Positions 35,252-42,149 of a stretch of DNA of 64,000 bases are shown here, one piece after another. Source of the DNA: Haliscomenobacter hydrossis DSM 1100. GTDB lineage: Bacteria; Bacteroidota; Bacteroidia; Chitinophagales; Saprospiraceae. The notes under the pieces were generated by a model. The model was given only the letters and a program-made list of their open reading frames with translations. It made no database searches and was not told the DNA's origin. The translations under genes were made by a program, and so were the position numbers. Position 1 is the first letter of the stretch; the number at the start of each line of letters is the position of its first letter. Location: positions 4,155,001-4,219,000 of the forward strand of contig NC_015510.1 in the NCBI RefSeq assembly GCF_000212735.1, given 5' to 3'.

Positions 35252-36439
35252 GTGATGAATGAACAAGCAGTAGGCCAGGAAAAACTGGACAAACTTAAAA
35301 TCGGCATCAGCATCGGTGATATCAATGGAATTGGGTTAGAGGTAATCATAAAAACGCTGTCCAATCCTAAAATAATCAACTTTTGCGTACCTGTGTTGTA
35401 CGGATCCTCTAAGATCGTTTCGTACCACAAAAATATCGTTGGCCTAGATTTGCTTTTCCAGCAAATCCGCAACGCAGAACGTGTATTTCCCGATCGCGTC
35501 AACGTAGTGAACTGCTGGCAGGAAAACGTCAATATCGTCCTCGGTAAACCGACCGACGTTAGTGGAAAATACGCCTATCAGGCCTTGGAATGGGCGGTCA
35601 AAGAGCTCAAGGCAGGATACATCGATGCACTCGTTACCGCTCCGATCAATAAGGAGGCCATGCAGATGGCCAACTTTCCCTTCCCTGGGCACACTGAGTA
35701 CCTGACTCAGGAACTGGCCAATGGTAAGGAAAGTCTCATGTTGATGGTGAGCGATACCCTGCGCATTGGGGTAGCTACGAACCACCTGCCCTTGCGCGAG
35801 GTAGCAGGCAAGGTGAGCAAAGAACTCATCGCACGCAAGTTGAAGACCTTTGAAGAAACCTTGCGGATAGATTTTGGCATTGACCGGCCCATCATTGCGG
35901 TACTGGGAATGAATCCACACGCCGGTGATGGGGGGGTATTGGGTGATGAAGACGACCGGATTATCCGGCCAGCCATTATCGAATGCAAAAAGAACGGCAT
36001 GTTGGCCATGGGGCCATTCCCGGCAGATGGGTTCTTTGGCTCGGGTTACTACAAAAAATTCGATGGCATTTTGGCCATTTATCATGATCAAGGTTTAATC
36101 CCATTTAAACTTTTGGCGTTTGGAAGTGGTATTAATTATACGGCGGGATTAAGCGCGATTCGTACTTCTCCTGATCATGGCACGGCCTATGATATTGCCG
36201 GAAAAAACGAGGCAGACCCCGATTCTTTCCGAGAAGCTTTGTTCATGGCCATTGAACTGGCTAAAAACCGCAAGGAGTATTTTGGCGATCGTGCCAATGC
36301 CCTGGTGCGCCGCAGCAAGATCAAATCGGAGAACGGGATTGAGGAGGAAGAAGAGGAGGATCTGGAAGATGAAATCGACGACGTGCTCGAAGAAGATCAA
36401 GCTTACGAGGAAGAAGGTTATGATGAGGAGGAACAATAA
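35252..36439 (+). CDS. pdxA: 4-hydroxythreonine-4-phosphate dehydrogenase with acidic C-terminal tail
   Basis: 395 residues, longer than the usual about 330. GISIGDINGIGLEV starts the domain, FPGHTEYLTQEL and NPHAGDGG are conserved, and YHDQGLIPFKLLAF with SPDHGTAYDIAG gives metal and substrate residues. It acts in the DXP-independent pyridoxal-phosphate route (PdxA then PdxJ). The last about 40 residues are almost all Glu and Asp, absent in standard PdxA. lspA follows 14 bp later, so they share a transcript. Confidence 0.95.
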   Translation: MMNEQAVGQEKLDKLKIGISIGDINGIGLEVIIKTLSNPKIINFCVPVLYGSSKIVSYHKNIVGLDLLFQQIRNAERVFPDRVNVVNCWQENVNIVLGKPTDVSGKYAYQALEWAVKELKAGYIDALVTAPINKEAMQMANFPFPGHTEYLTQELANGKESLMLMVSDTLRIGVATNHLPLREVAGKVSKELIARKLKTFEETLRIDFGIDRPIIAVLGMNPHAGDGGVLGDEDDRIIRPAIIECKKNGMLAMGPFPADGFFGSGYYKKFDGILAIYHDQGLIPFKLLAFGSGINYTAGLSAIRTSPDHGTAYDIAGKNEADPDSFREALFMAIELAKNRKEYFGDRANALVRRSKIKSENGIEEEEEEDLEDEIDDVLEEDQAYEEEGYDEEEQ

Positions 36440-36453
36440 AAAAACATACGCTC

Positions 36454-37152
36454 TTGAAGCCATCAGTTAAAGTAGGAATACTGGTTTTTTTGGTTTTACT
36501 GGCTGATCAAGCCTTGAAGATTGGGGTAAAAACCCACATGGAGTATGGTGCAGAAATCAAAATCCTGGGCTTGGATTGGGCGCTGTTGCATTTTGTAGAA
36601 AACAATGGCATGGCCTTTGGCTGGGATTTGGGTGGTGAATACGGCAAGCTGGCCTTGAGCCTCTTTCGCATTGCTGCCGTCATTTTCCTGATTCTTTTTA
36701 TTCGTCAGCTCATTCGTGAAAACATTCGCTTTGGGGTATTGGCCAGTTTTGGACTCATCCTGGCTGGTGCCATTGGCAACATTCTGGACAGCGCTTTTTA
36801 CGGGCTCATCTTTTCACCTTCTTATTATCATGGAGGACTGGCTACCTTATTTCCACCGGAAGGCGGTTATGCAGGTTTTTTACATGGAAAGGTAGTCGAT
36901 ATGCTATATTTTCCCATTTGGCAAGGCATTTACCCCACTTGGGTGCCATTTCTCGGGGGGAGTGAATATTTTTTCTTCAAGCCCGTATTCAACATTGCGG
37001 ATGTTTCGATCACCACGGGGGTACTGAATATCCTGATTTTTCAACGCGATTTTTTTCGCTATTACCAGAAAGAGGAGGAAGTGGCAGCTGCTCCTGCTCC
37101 GGTAATACCCGAAAGTAGTAATCAAGATTTGCCAGAAGTGCAAGATCAGTAA
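36454..37152 (+). CDS. lspA: Lipoprotein signal peptidase II (TTG start)
   Basis: 232 residues, longer than E. coli LspA (164). The start codon is TTG at 36454, because there is no in-frame ATG before the first membrane helix. Catalytic aspartates lie in GNILDSAFYG (Asp112) and FNIADVSI (Asp183). VENNGMAFG is the conserved early motif. An insert between them (about 118-160) and a Pro/Ala/Glu tail account for the extra length, as in other Bacteroidota. It cleaves prolipoprotein signal peptides at the inner membrane. Confidence 0.95.
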   Translation: MKPSVKVGILVFLVLLADQALKIGVKTHMEYGAEIKILGLDWALLHFVENNGMAFGWDLGGEYGKLALSLFRIAAVIFLILFIRQLIRENIRFGVLASFGLILAGAIGNILDSAFYGLIFSPSYYHGGLATLFPPEGGYAGFLHGKVVDMLYFPIWQGIYPTWVPFLGGSEYFFFKPVFNIADVSITTGVLNILIFQRDFFRYYQKEEEVAAAPAPVIPESSNQDLPEVQDQ

Positions 37153-37156
37153 GTAG

Positions 37157-37251
37157 TGACGAATTTTTCGAATGACGAGTGACGAATATCCGGTCACTGA
37201 GCGAAGTCGAAGTGCCGGATATTCGTCACTCGTCATTCGAAAAATTCGTCA
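37157..37251. repeat. 37-bp perfect inverted repeat of TGACGA words
   Basis: Arms 37157-37193 and 37215-37251 match at all 37 positions. The 21-nt spacer starts TCACTGAGCGAAG and can itself pair CACT with AGTG. It lies between convergent lspA and the amidohydrolase gene, 4 bp from the latter's stop. Confidence 0.92.
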
Positions 37252-37254
37252 TTT

Positions 37255-38595
37255 TTACTTATACCGTTTGCCGTGTTTGATCACCATGTCCACATCTTGC
37301 AATAGGCTGATGTAGCGCAATACATCTCCGCGCACCGCGATGATATCTGCGTATTTTCCTTCCGTAATGGTTCCTACCTGATCCGCTACGCCGTGAAACA
37401 ATGCTGGCCAGTATGTTGCGGCCCGAATCGCGTACATCGGATCTACGCCCAGGTGGTTCACCCATACATCCAGTTCGTTCCAGGTCGACTGGCTGTGAAA
37501 TTTCATGGGAATACCACTATCGGTACCAATCAGCAGCACCACACCAGCCTCTTTGAGTTGTTGAAATTTTTTAGCCAGCGTAGGCTGACGCAGCGGCGTG
37601 AGTTGAAAATAAGCCAAACGATCGGGGTGCTCGATCGACTGTCGGATATCGGCAATGATGGAGTCAGGAAGTCCCACCTGCCAGGAAGGATCATCCAGTT
37701 TTTCCCGGTTGTCGCGGTTGTAGGTGTAATTGTACAAACCTTCAATGGTGGGCGTCCAGTACAAGGGCCCCAGGTTCATTTGCGCTGTTCGCTCTTTGAT
37801 TTGGTTGAGGATGTCGTTGGGGTAATCGGGTGAAGAGGACAACCCGGTGTGTTCAAAGCAATCGACCCCCAATTTAAGCCCTCTACGGATTTCTTCGGGA
37901 CGGTGGGCGTGCCCAACTACCTTTAATTTCAGTTTATGTGCTTCATCTACTACTGCGCTCACTTCCTCCATTGTCATCTGGTCGTGATCAATGAGTTTGA
38001 TACAATCCACTCCGGCTTTGGCCAGTTTGCGCACCTTATTGCGGGCATCTTCGGCACCTTCAACTCCCCAACGGAACTGTTCGGTGCCTGGATAAGGCTT
38101 TTTTTGAATAAAAGGTCCGGAAACATATAGGGTAGGCCCATCCAAAGTGCCCTTGTTGATGGCATCGCGTACGGCAATGGATTCTTCCAGCGGCGCCCCG
38201 AGGTCGCGGGCGGAGGTCACACCCGCCATCAAAAGCTGTTTTGCAGAGGAGGGCATAATGACACTGCCAAACAGCTTGGGATACGTTTTGTCCCAGTGCG
38301 TGTAATCGCTGTGCCCATTGATCATCAGGTGAACGTGCATGTCCCAAAGACCGGGCAAAAGGCTCATGCCTTCGGTAGAGATAATTTCGGCATCCTTGGG
38401 AATCTCAATTTGCCCCACTTGCCCCACTTTGGCAATTTTTTCACCTTCAATGATGATGACACTATTGCGAATCGGATGACTGCCGTAGCCGTCAATGAGC
38501 GTTCCGCCCACCAGGGCTTTTACATTTTTTTGCTGCGCAAAAACCAGGCTTCCACCCAATAGCAGCAGGGCAGAAAAAAGAAGCGTTTTTTTCAT
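37255..38595 (-). CDS. Secreted amidohydrolase-family protein
   Basis: 446 residues. A signal peptide ends LVFAQ. The metal motif MHVHL (about 86-90) follows GLWD, then a probable bridging Lys in GVDCIKLIDHD, two His in KVVGHAHRP and CFEHTGL, and a catalytic Asp in LIGTDSGIP. This is the imidazolonepropionase/prolidase-like branch of amidohydrolases and it is probably periplasmic. The substrate is unknown; a cyclic amide or Xaa-Pro dipeptide is possible. Confidence 0.88.
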   Translation of the reverse strand: MKKTLLFSALLLLGGSLVFAQQKNVKALVGGTLIDGYGSHPIRNSVIIIEGEKIAKVGQVGQIEIPKDAEIISTEGMSLLPGLWDMHVHLMINGHSDYTHWDKTYPKLFGSVIMPSSAKQLLMAGVTSARDLGAPLEESIAVRDAINKGTLDGPTLYVSGPFIQKKPYPGTEQFRWGVEGAEDARNKVRKLAKAGVDCIKLIDHDQMTMEEVSAVVDEAHKLKLKVVGHAHRPEEIRRGLKLGVDCFEHTGLSSSPDYPNDILNQIKERTAQMNLGPLYWTPTIEGLYNYTYNRDNREKLDDPSWQVGLPDSIIADIRQSIEHPDRLAYFQLTPLRQPTLAKKFQQLKEAGVVLLIGTDSGIPMKFHSQSTWNELDVWVNHLGVDPMYAIRAATYWPALFHGVADQVGTITEGKYADIIAVRGDVLRYISLLQDVDMVIKHGKRYK

Positions 38596-38601
38596 ACTAA
38601 T

Positions 38602-38721
38602 TTAAGTTGAAAAGTTTAGGGTTGAAGCGTTGAAAAGTGGGTTACAGCGTTTAAAGTCATCTTCCCAATCTTGCATTGCCGACAACTTTTCAACTCTAAA
38701 CTTTTCAACTTTTCAACTTAA
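38602..38721. repeat. AGTTGAAA-word inverted repeat covering the mqnC stop
   Basis: Outer arms TTAAGTTGAAAAGTT and its complement pair across 120 bp, with further GTTGAAAAGT pairs inside but small gaps. The right end includes TTA 38718-38720, the mqnC stop. Word content matches the elements at 11434-11527 and 54985-55064. Confidence 0.7.
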
Positions 38722-39860
38722 TCGACAATCATTTCTACCCGATTCAACTCCTGCTGCCGGATGTTGCCGGGCAAGTCGCGGAATTCGTATTGCTGATTGC
38801 GCAATTTTGGCTCGAACCCCGCTTCCCGAATGGCATCCTGAATGCCTTGCGCGGTAAAACGGAAACGTGCCCCAGCGGCGGACACCACGTTTTCTTCAAT
38901 CATGATGCTCCCAAAATCATTGGCACCCGCGTGCAAACAGATTTGTGCCACCTGTTTACCTACGGTTAGCCAGGAGGCCTGGATGTTGATGACGTTGGGC
39001 AGCATGATCCTGCTCAAGGCAATCATGCGCACGTATTCGTCTCCCGTAACGGTGTTACGGGCACGTTTCAGTTTTTTGAGAATGGTGTCTTCATCCTGGA
39101 ATGGCCAGGGAATAAAGGCCAGGAAGCCCTTGGCATCGGCGGGTTTTTCGGATTGTACTTCTCGAATTTTCACCAAATGTTCCATGCGCTCCAGGTTGGT
39201 TTCGATGTGGCCAAACATCATGGTGGCTGAAGTGGTCAAGTGCAGTTGGTGAGCCGCCCGCATGATGTCTAGCCATTCTTGTGCACCACATTTTCCTTTG
39301 GAGATGAGGCGACGTACGCGATCATCCAAAATCTCTGCGCCAGCACCGGGCAAACTATCAAGTCCGGATTCCTTTAGAGCCTTGAGTACCTCATAATGGG
39401 TAGATTTGGCCAGTTTGGTGATGTGCGCTACTTCGGGTGGCCCTAAGGCATGTAACTTGAGGTGGGGGTACAGGGTTTTTAATTCCCGAAACAAGCCCGT
39501 ATAATATTCCAGCCCTAAATCAGGGTGGTGCCCCCCTTGCAGCAGTAGTTGTTCACCGCCATAAGCAAAGGTTTCTTCAATTTTTTGCTTGTACTCCTCA
39601 ATTGAAGTAATGTACGCCTCACCGTGCCCTGGACGGCGGTAAAAATTACAAAACTTGCAATTGGCCAGGCACACATTGGTCGTATTGGAATTGCGGTCGA
39701 TGATCCAGGTTACGTGATTACCGGGTACTTGTTTGCGCCGCAGTTGATGGGCAACGTACATTAAATCAGCAGTAGGGGCTTGTTCCAATAAGAATTGGCC
39801 TTCTTCTGCCGATAAAAACTCGAGCTGAAGTGCTCTTTGCAATAAATCTTCAGTATGCAT
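38718..39860 (-). CDS. mqnC: Cyclic dehypoxanthinyl futalosine synthase (radical SAM)
   Basis: 380 residues from ATG 39858-39860; the frame is open 21 codons more without support. The radical-SAM cysteines lie in TNVCLANCKFCNFYR (C-x3-C-x2-C), with DRNSN before and GEAYITSIEEY after, which separates MqnC from the related MqnE. The reaction cyclises dehypoxanthinyl futalosine in the futalosine route to menaquinone. No other mqn gene is near. Confidence 0.93.
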   Translation of the reverse strand: MHTEDLLQRALQLEFLSAEEGQFLLEQAPTADLMYVAHQLRRKQVPGNHVTWIIDRNSNTTNVCLANCKFCNFYRRPGHGEAYITSIEEYKQKIEETFAYGGEQLLLQGGHHPDLGLEYYTGLFRELKTLYPHLKLHALGPPEVAHITKLAKSTHYEVLKALKESGLDSLPGAGAEILDDRVRRLISKGKCGAQEWLDIMRAAHQLHLTTSATMMFGHIETNLERMEHLVKIREVQSEKPADAKGFLAFIPWPFQDEDTILKKLKRARNTVTGDEYVRMIALSRIMLPNVINIQASWLTVGKQVAQICLHAGANDFGSIMIEENVVSAAGARFRFTAQGIQDAIREAGFEPKLRNQQYEFRDLPGNIRQQELNRVEMIVD

Positions 39861-39920
39861 GGACAATGAATTAAATCGTTTACGACAGATTGGTGCTAAC
39901 CAATCAACACAACCTGAAAA

Positions 39921-39948
39921 CAAAATTACAAAACGCAGGTTTTACAAA
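39921..39948 (-). promoter_or_regulatory. Promoter of mqnC
   Basis: Minus strand TTTG (39945-39948), 16-nt spacer, TAATTTTG (39921-39928), 60 nt before the start. Confidence 0.5.
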
Positions 39949-39954
39949 GCATGA

Positions 39955-39993
39955 TTTATTTTTCATTATTTTCTGAAAGCAATGAAAAATAAA
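39955..39993. repeat. 13-bp perfect hairpin between divergent mqnC and rimP
   Basis: Arms 39955-39967 and 39981-39993 pair perfectly around 13 nt. The sequence is A/T-rich. Its role is unknown. Confidence 0.55.
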
Positions 39994-40043
39994 AAAAATA
40001 AACCAAGCCTGCACAAAAGCTGTTCAAAATCAAAAACATTGCG

Positions 40044-40051
40044 TATATTTG
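40044..40051 (+). promoter_or_regulatory. -7 element TATATTTG of the rimP-nusA-infB operon
   Basis: Exact TAnnTTTG, giving a transcript start near 40058 and a leader of about 97 nt that contains the hairpin at 40076-40107. The -33 box is unclear. Confidence 0.55.
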
Positions 40052-40075
40052 CACCCAAGTTGGAAAAAGCACTAC

Positions 40076-40107
40076 AAAAGAGGGAATCGAAAACGGTTCC
40101 CTCTTTT
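40076..40107 (+). promoter_or_regulatory. Terminator-like hairpin in the rimP leader (possible attenuator)
   Basis: AAAAGAGGGAA (40076-40086) pairs perfectly with TTCCCTCTTTT (40097-40107) around 10 nt, ending in TTTT. It starts about 25 nt after the -7 box and ends 47 nt before the rimP ATG. A short T run makes it a weak terminator, which fits attenuation. Confidence 0.5.
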
Positions 40108-40154
40108 GCGTGTTAATCCTTCTTTACCTTGCACAAGGAAAACGAGCACAACAC

Positions 40155-40631
40155 ATGATTACGGAGAAAATCGAAGCACTGCTACAGGAAAAATACCAGG
40201 AACCTGAATTTGCCGACTGTTTCACGATTGAAATCAAACAGGAGGGTGGCAATCGTTTGGAAGTATTCGTTGACAGTGATTCTGGAATGCAATTTGAAAA
40301 ATGCCAACGCATCAGCCGTTTTTTGGAGGCGCACCTCGATACCAATGGCTGGTTGGGAGAAGTTTACACCTTGGAGGTTTCTTCACCCGGTATTGAACGA
40401 CCCTTGAAGTTTGCACGGCAATATCTGCGCAACATCGGTCGTACTTTTGAGGTAAGACTCAGTGCCGGAGAAACCAAAACGGGCGTATTAAAAGCGGTGA
40501 ATCCCGAATCCATTGTTCTGGAAGAAGAAATCAAATGGAAAGAAGGGAAAAAGAACATGAAAGGAACGGTGCAAACGGTCATTCCTTTCGAGCACATTGC
40601 TAAAGCAATTGTAAAGATTAGTTTTTCATAA
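40155..40631 (+). CDS. rimP: Ribosome maturation factor RimP
   Basis: 158 residues from ATG 40155; an in-frame Met 15 codons earlier is less likely because it lies close to the leader hairpin. EVSSPGIERPLKFARQY is the RimP signature, and GWLGEVYTLEV precedes it. RimP assists 30S maturation. It is first of rimP-nusA-infB, the conserved order. Confidence 0.95.
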   Translation: MITEKIEALLQEKYQEPEFADCFTIEIKQEGGNRLEVFVDSDSGMQFEKCQRISRFLEAHLDTNGWLGEVYTLEVSSPGIERPLKFARQYLRNIGRTFEVRLSAGETKTGVLKAVNPESIVLEEEIKWKEGKKNMKGTVQTVIPFEHIAKAIVKISFS

Positions 40632-40632
40632 A

Positions 40633-40713
40633 AGTTGTACCTCGGCTTCGCTCGGTAACCCGCACCTCGGCTTCGCTCGGTGACCGGTTGCCGAGCGAAG
40701 CCGAGGCACAACT
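40633..40713. repeat. CCTCGGCTTCGCTCGG inverted and direct repeat in the rimP-nusA gap
   Basis: Outer arms AGTTGT/ACAACT (40633-40638, 40708-40713) enclose CTCGGCTTCGCTCGG paired with CCGAGCGAAGCCGAG; a second direct copy of the CTCGGCTTCGCTCGG word fills the loop. It starts 2 bp after the rimP stop. The GAGCGAAG core is shared with the elements at 33483 and 37157. Confidence 0.8.
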
Positions 40714-40728
40714 ATAAACTTTTTTGCG

Positions 40729-41979
40729 ATGAATCTGGTGGACACTTTCTCGGAATTCAAAGCTGGGAAAAATATTGACCGCCCTACGATGGCGCGGGTA
40801 CTGGAAGACGTTTTTCGTACCCTGATCAAAAAGAAATTTGGATCAGACGATAACTTCAACGTAATTGTCAATACACAAAACGGTGACTTGGAACTCTGGC
40901 GGGTACGCGAAATTGTACCCGATGGAGAAGTTACCGACGATCGGGCACAAATTTCAATTTCTGAAGCCCTCGCCATTGACGAGGACTACGAAATTGGCGA
41001 GGAGTGCTACGAGCGCTTACAGCTGGAGGATTTTGGACGCCGAGCCATTATGGCTGCGCGCCAAACGTTGATCTCCAGAATCATGGAACTGGAGAAAGAC
41101 GAAGTATACAAGAGTTACTCGGAAAGAGTAGGGGAAGTAATCGTAGGGGAGATTCACCAAATCCTGAAAAAGGAATTTTTGGTGGTCGACGATGCTACGG
41201 GCAATGAATTGGTGCTGCCACGCACCGAAACCATCAAAGCCGACTTCTTCCGCAAAGGTGATATGGTCAAAGGCATCATTCGCCGGGTGGAATTGCGCAA
41301 CAATACCCCGATTGTGGTCATGTCGCGCACCGACAACGCTTTCCTGGAAAAATTACTGGAAGCAGAAGTGCCGGAAATTGAAGATGGGTTGATCAGCATC
41401 AAAAAAATCGTACGCCTGCCCGGAGAACGAGCCAAAGTAGCCGTAGAATCTTATGATGACCGCATCGATCCAGTGGGGGCTTGTGTAGGGATGAAAGGCT
41501 CACGGATACACGGAATTGTGCGGGAATTGAACAATGAAAACATCGACATTGTCAACTACACCAACAATGCCAGCCTGTACATTCAGCGCGCACTGACTCC
41601 AGCAAAAGTGACGCGTATTGAGCTGAATACCGAAACGAACCACGCTGATGTTTACCTCGAACCGGAACAAGTGTCATTGGCGATTGGCAAGAGTGGAACC
41701 AATATCAAATTGGCCAGCCAACTTACCGGATACGAAATAGACGTTTACCGCAACAATACCGAAGAATATGAAATTGATGACGTCGATCTCGACGAATTTG
41801 GTGATGAAATTGAAGACTGGATCATCGATGCCCTCCAGGCCATTGGTTGCGATACTGCCCGCAGTGTGCTCAATTTGAGCAAAGCGGAATTGTTGCGCCG
41901 TACCGACCTCGAGGAAGAAACCATTGATGATGTACTCCGGGTGCTTAGTGCCGAATTTGAAGAAGGTGAAAATAATTGA
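40729..41979 (+). CDS. nusA: Transcription termination/antitermination factor NusA
   Basis: 416 residues. An N-terminal RNAP-binding domain (1-125), an S1 domain (about 130-200), two KH domains (GACVGMKGSRIHGIVREL; LAIGKSGTNIKLASQL) and a C-terminal helix-hairpin-helix part with acidic linker (EIDDVDLDEFGDEIED). It binds the polymerase and nascent RNA. A terminator follows at 41999. Confidence 0.97.
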   Translation: MNLVDTFSEFKAGKNIDRPTMARVLEDVFRTLIKKKFGSDDNFNVIVNTQNGDLELWRVREIVPDGEVTDDRAQISISEALAIDEDYEIGEECYERLQLEDFGRRAIMAARQTLISRIMELEKDEVYKSYSERVGEVIVGEIHQILKKEFLVVDDATGNELVLPRTETIKADFFRKGDMVKGIIRRVELRNNTPIVVMSRTDNAFLEKLLEAEVPEIEDGLISIKKIVRLPGERAKVAVESYDDRIDPVGACVGMKGSRIHGIVRELNNENIDIVNYTNNASLYIQRALTPAKVTRIELNTETNHADVYLEPEQVSLAIGKSGTNIKLASQLTGYEIDVYRNNTEEYEIDDVDLDEFGDEIEDWIIDALQAIGCDTARSVLNLSKAELLRRTDLEEETIDDVLRVLSAEFEEGENN

Positions 41980-41998
41980 TTTCTGAGGAACTATTTTT

Positions 41999-42037
41999 AA
42001 AAACGAACTCTTATGAATGAGTTAGAGTCCGTTTTTT
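41999..42037 (+). terminator. Intrinsic terminator between nusA and infB
   Basis: A 13-bp stem with one mismatch (41999-42011 with 42024-42036) and a six-T end. Together with the promoter at 42092 it implies that infB can be transcribed separately. Confidence 0.65.
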
Positions 42038-42091
42038 CAGGGAGAACCATGTAAAAATATTTTTTCTAAGATAATCTGTGGAAAAATCGGA

Positions 42092-42126
42092 TTTGCTTTA
42101 CTTTCAATGGTTTTCCCTTATCTTTG
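42092..42126 (+). promoter_or_regulatory. Internal promoter of infB
   Basis: TTTG (42092-42095), 23-nt spacer, TATCTTTG (42119-42126), 24 nt before the infB ATG. The -7 box is an exact match. Confidence 0.6.
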
Positions 42127-42149
42127 TGCCAGTTTTCTAAATCTTTCGA

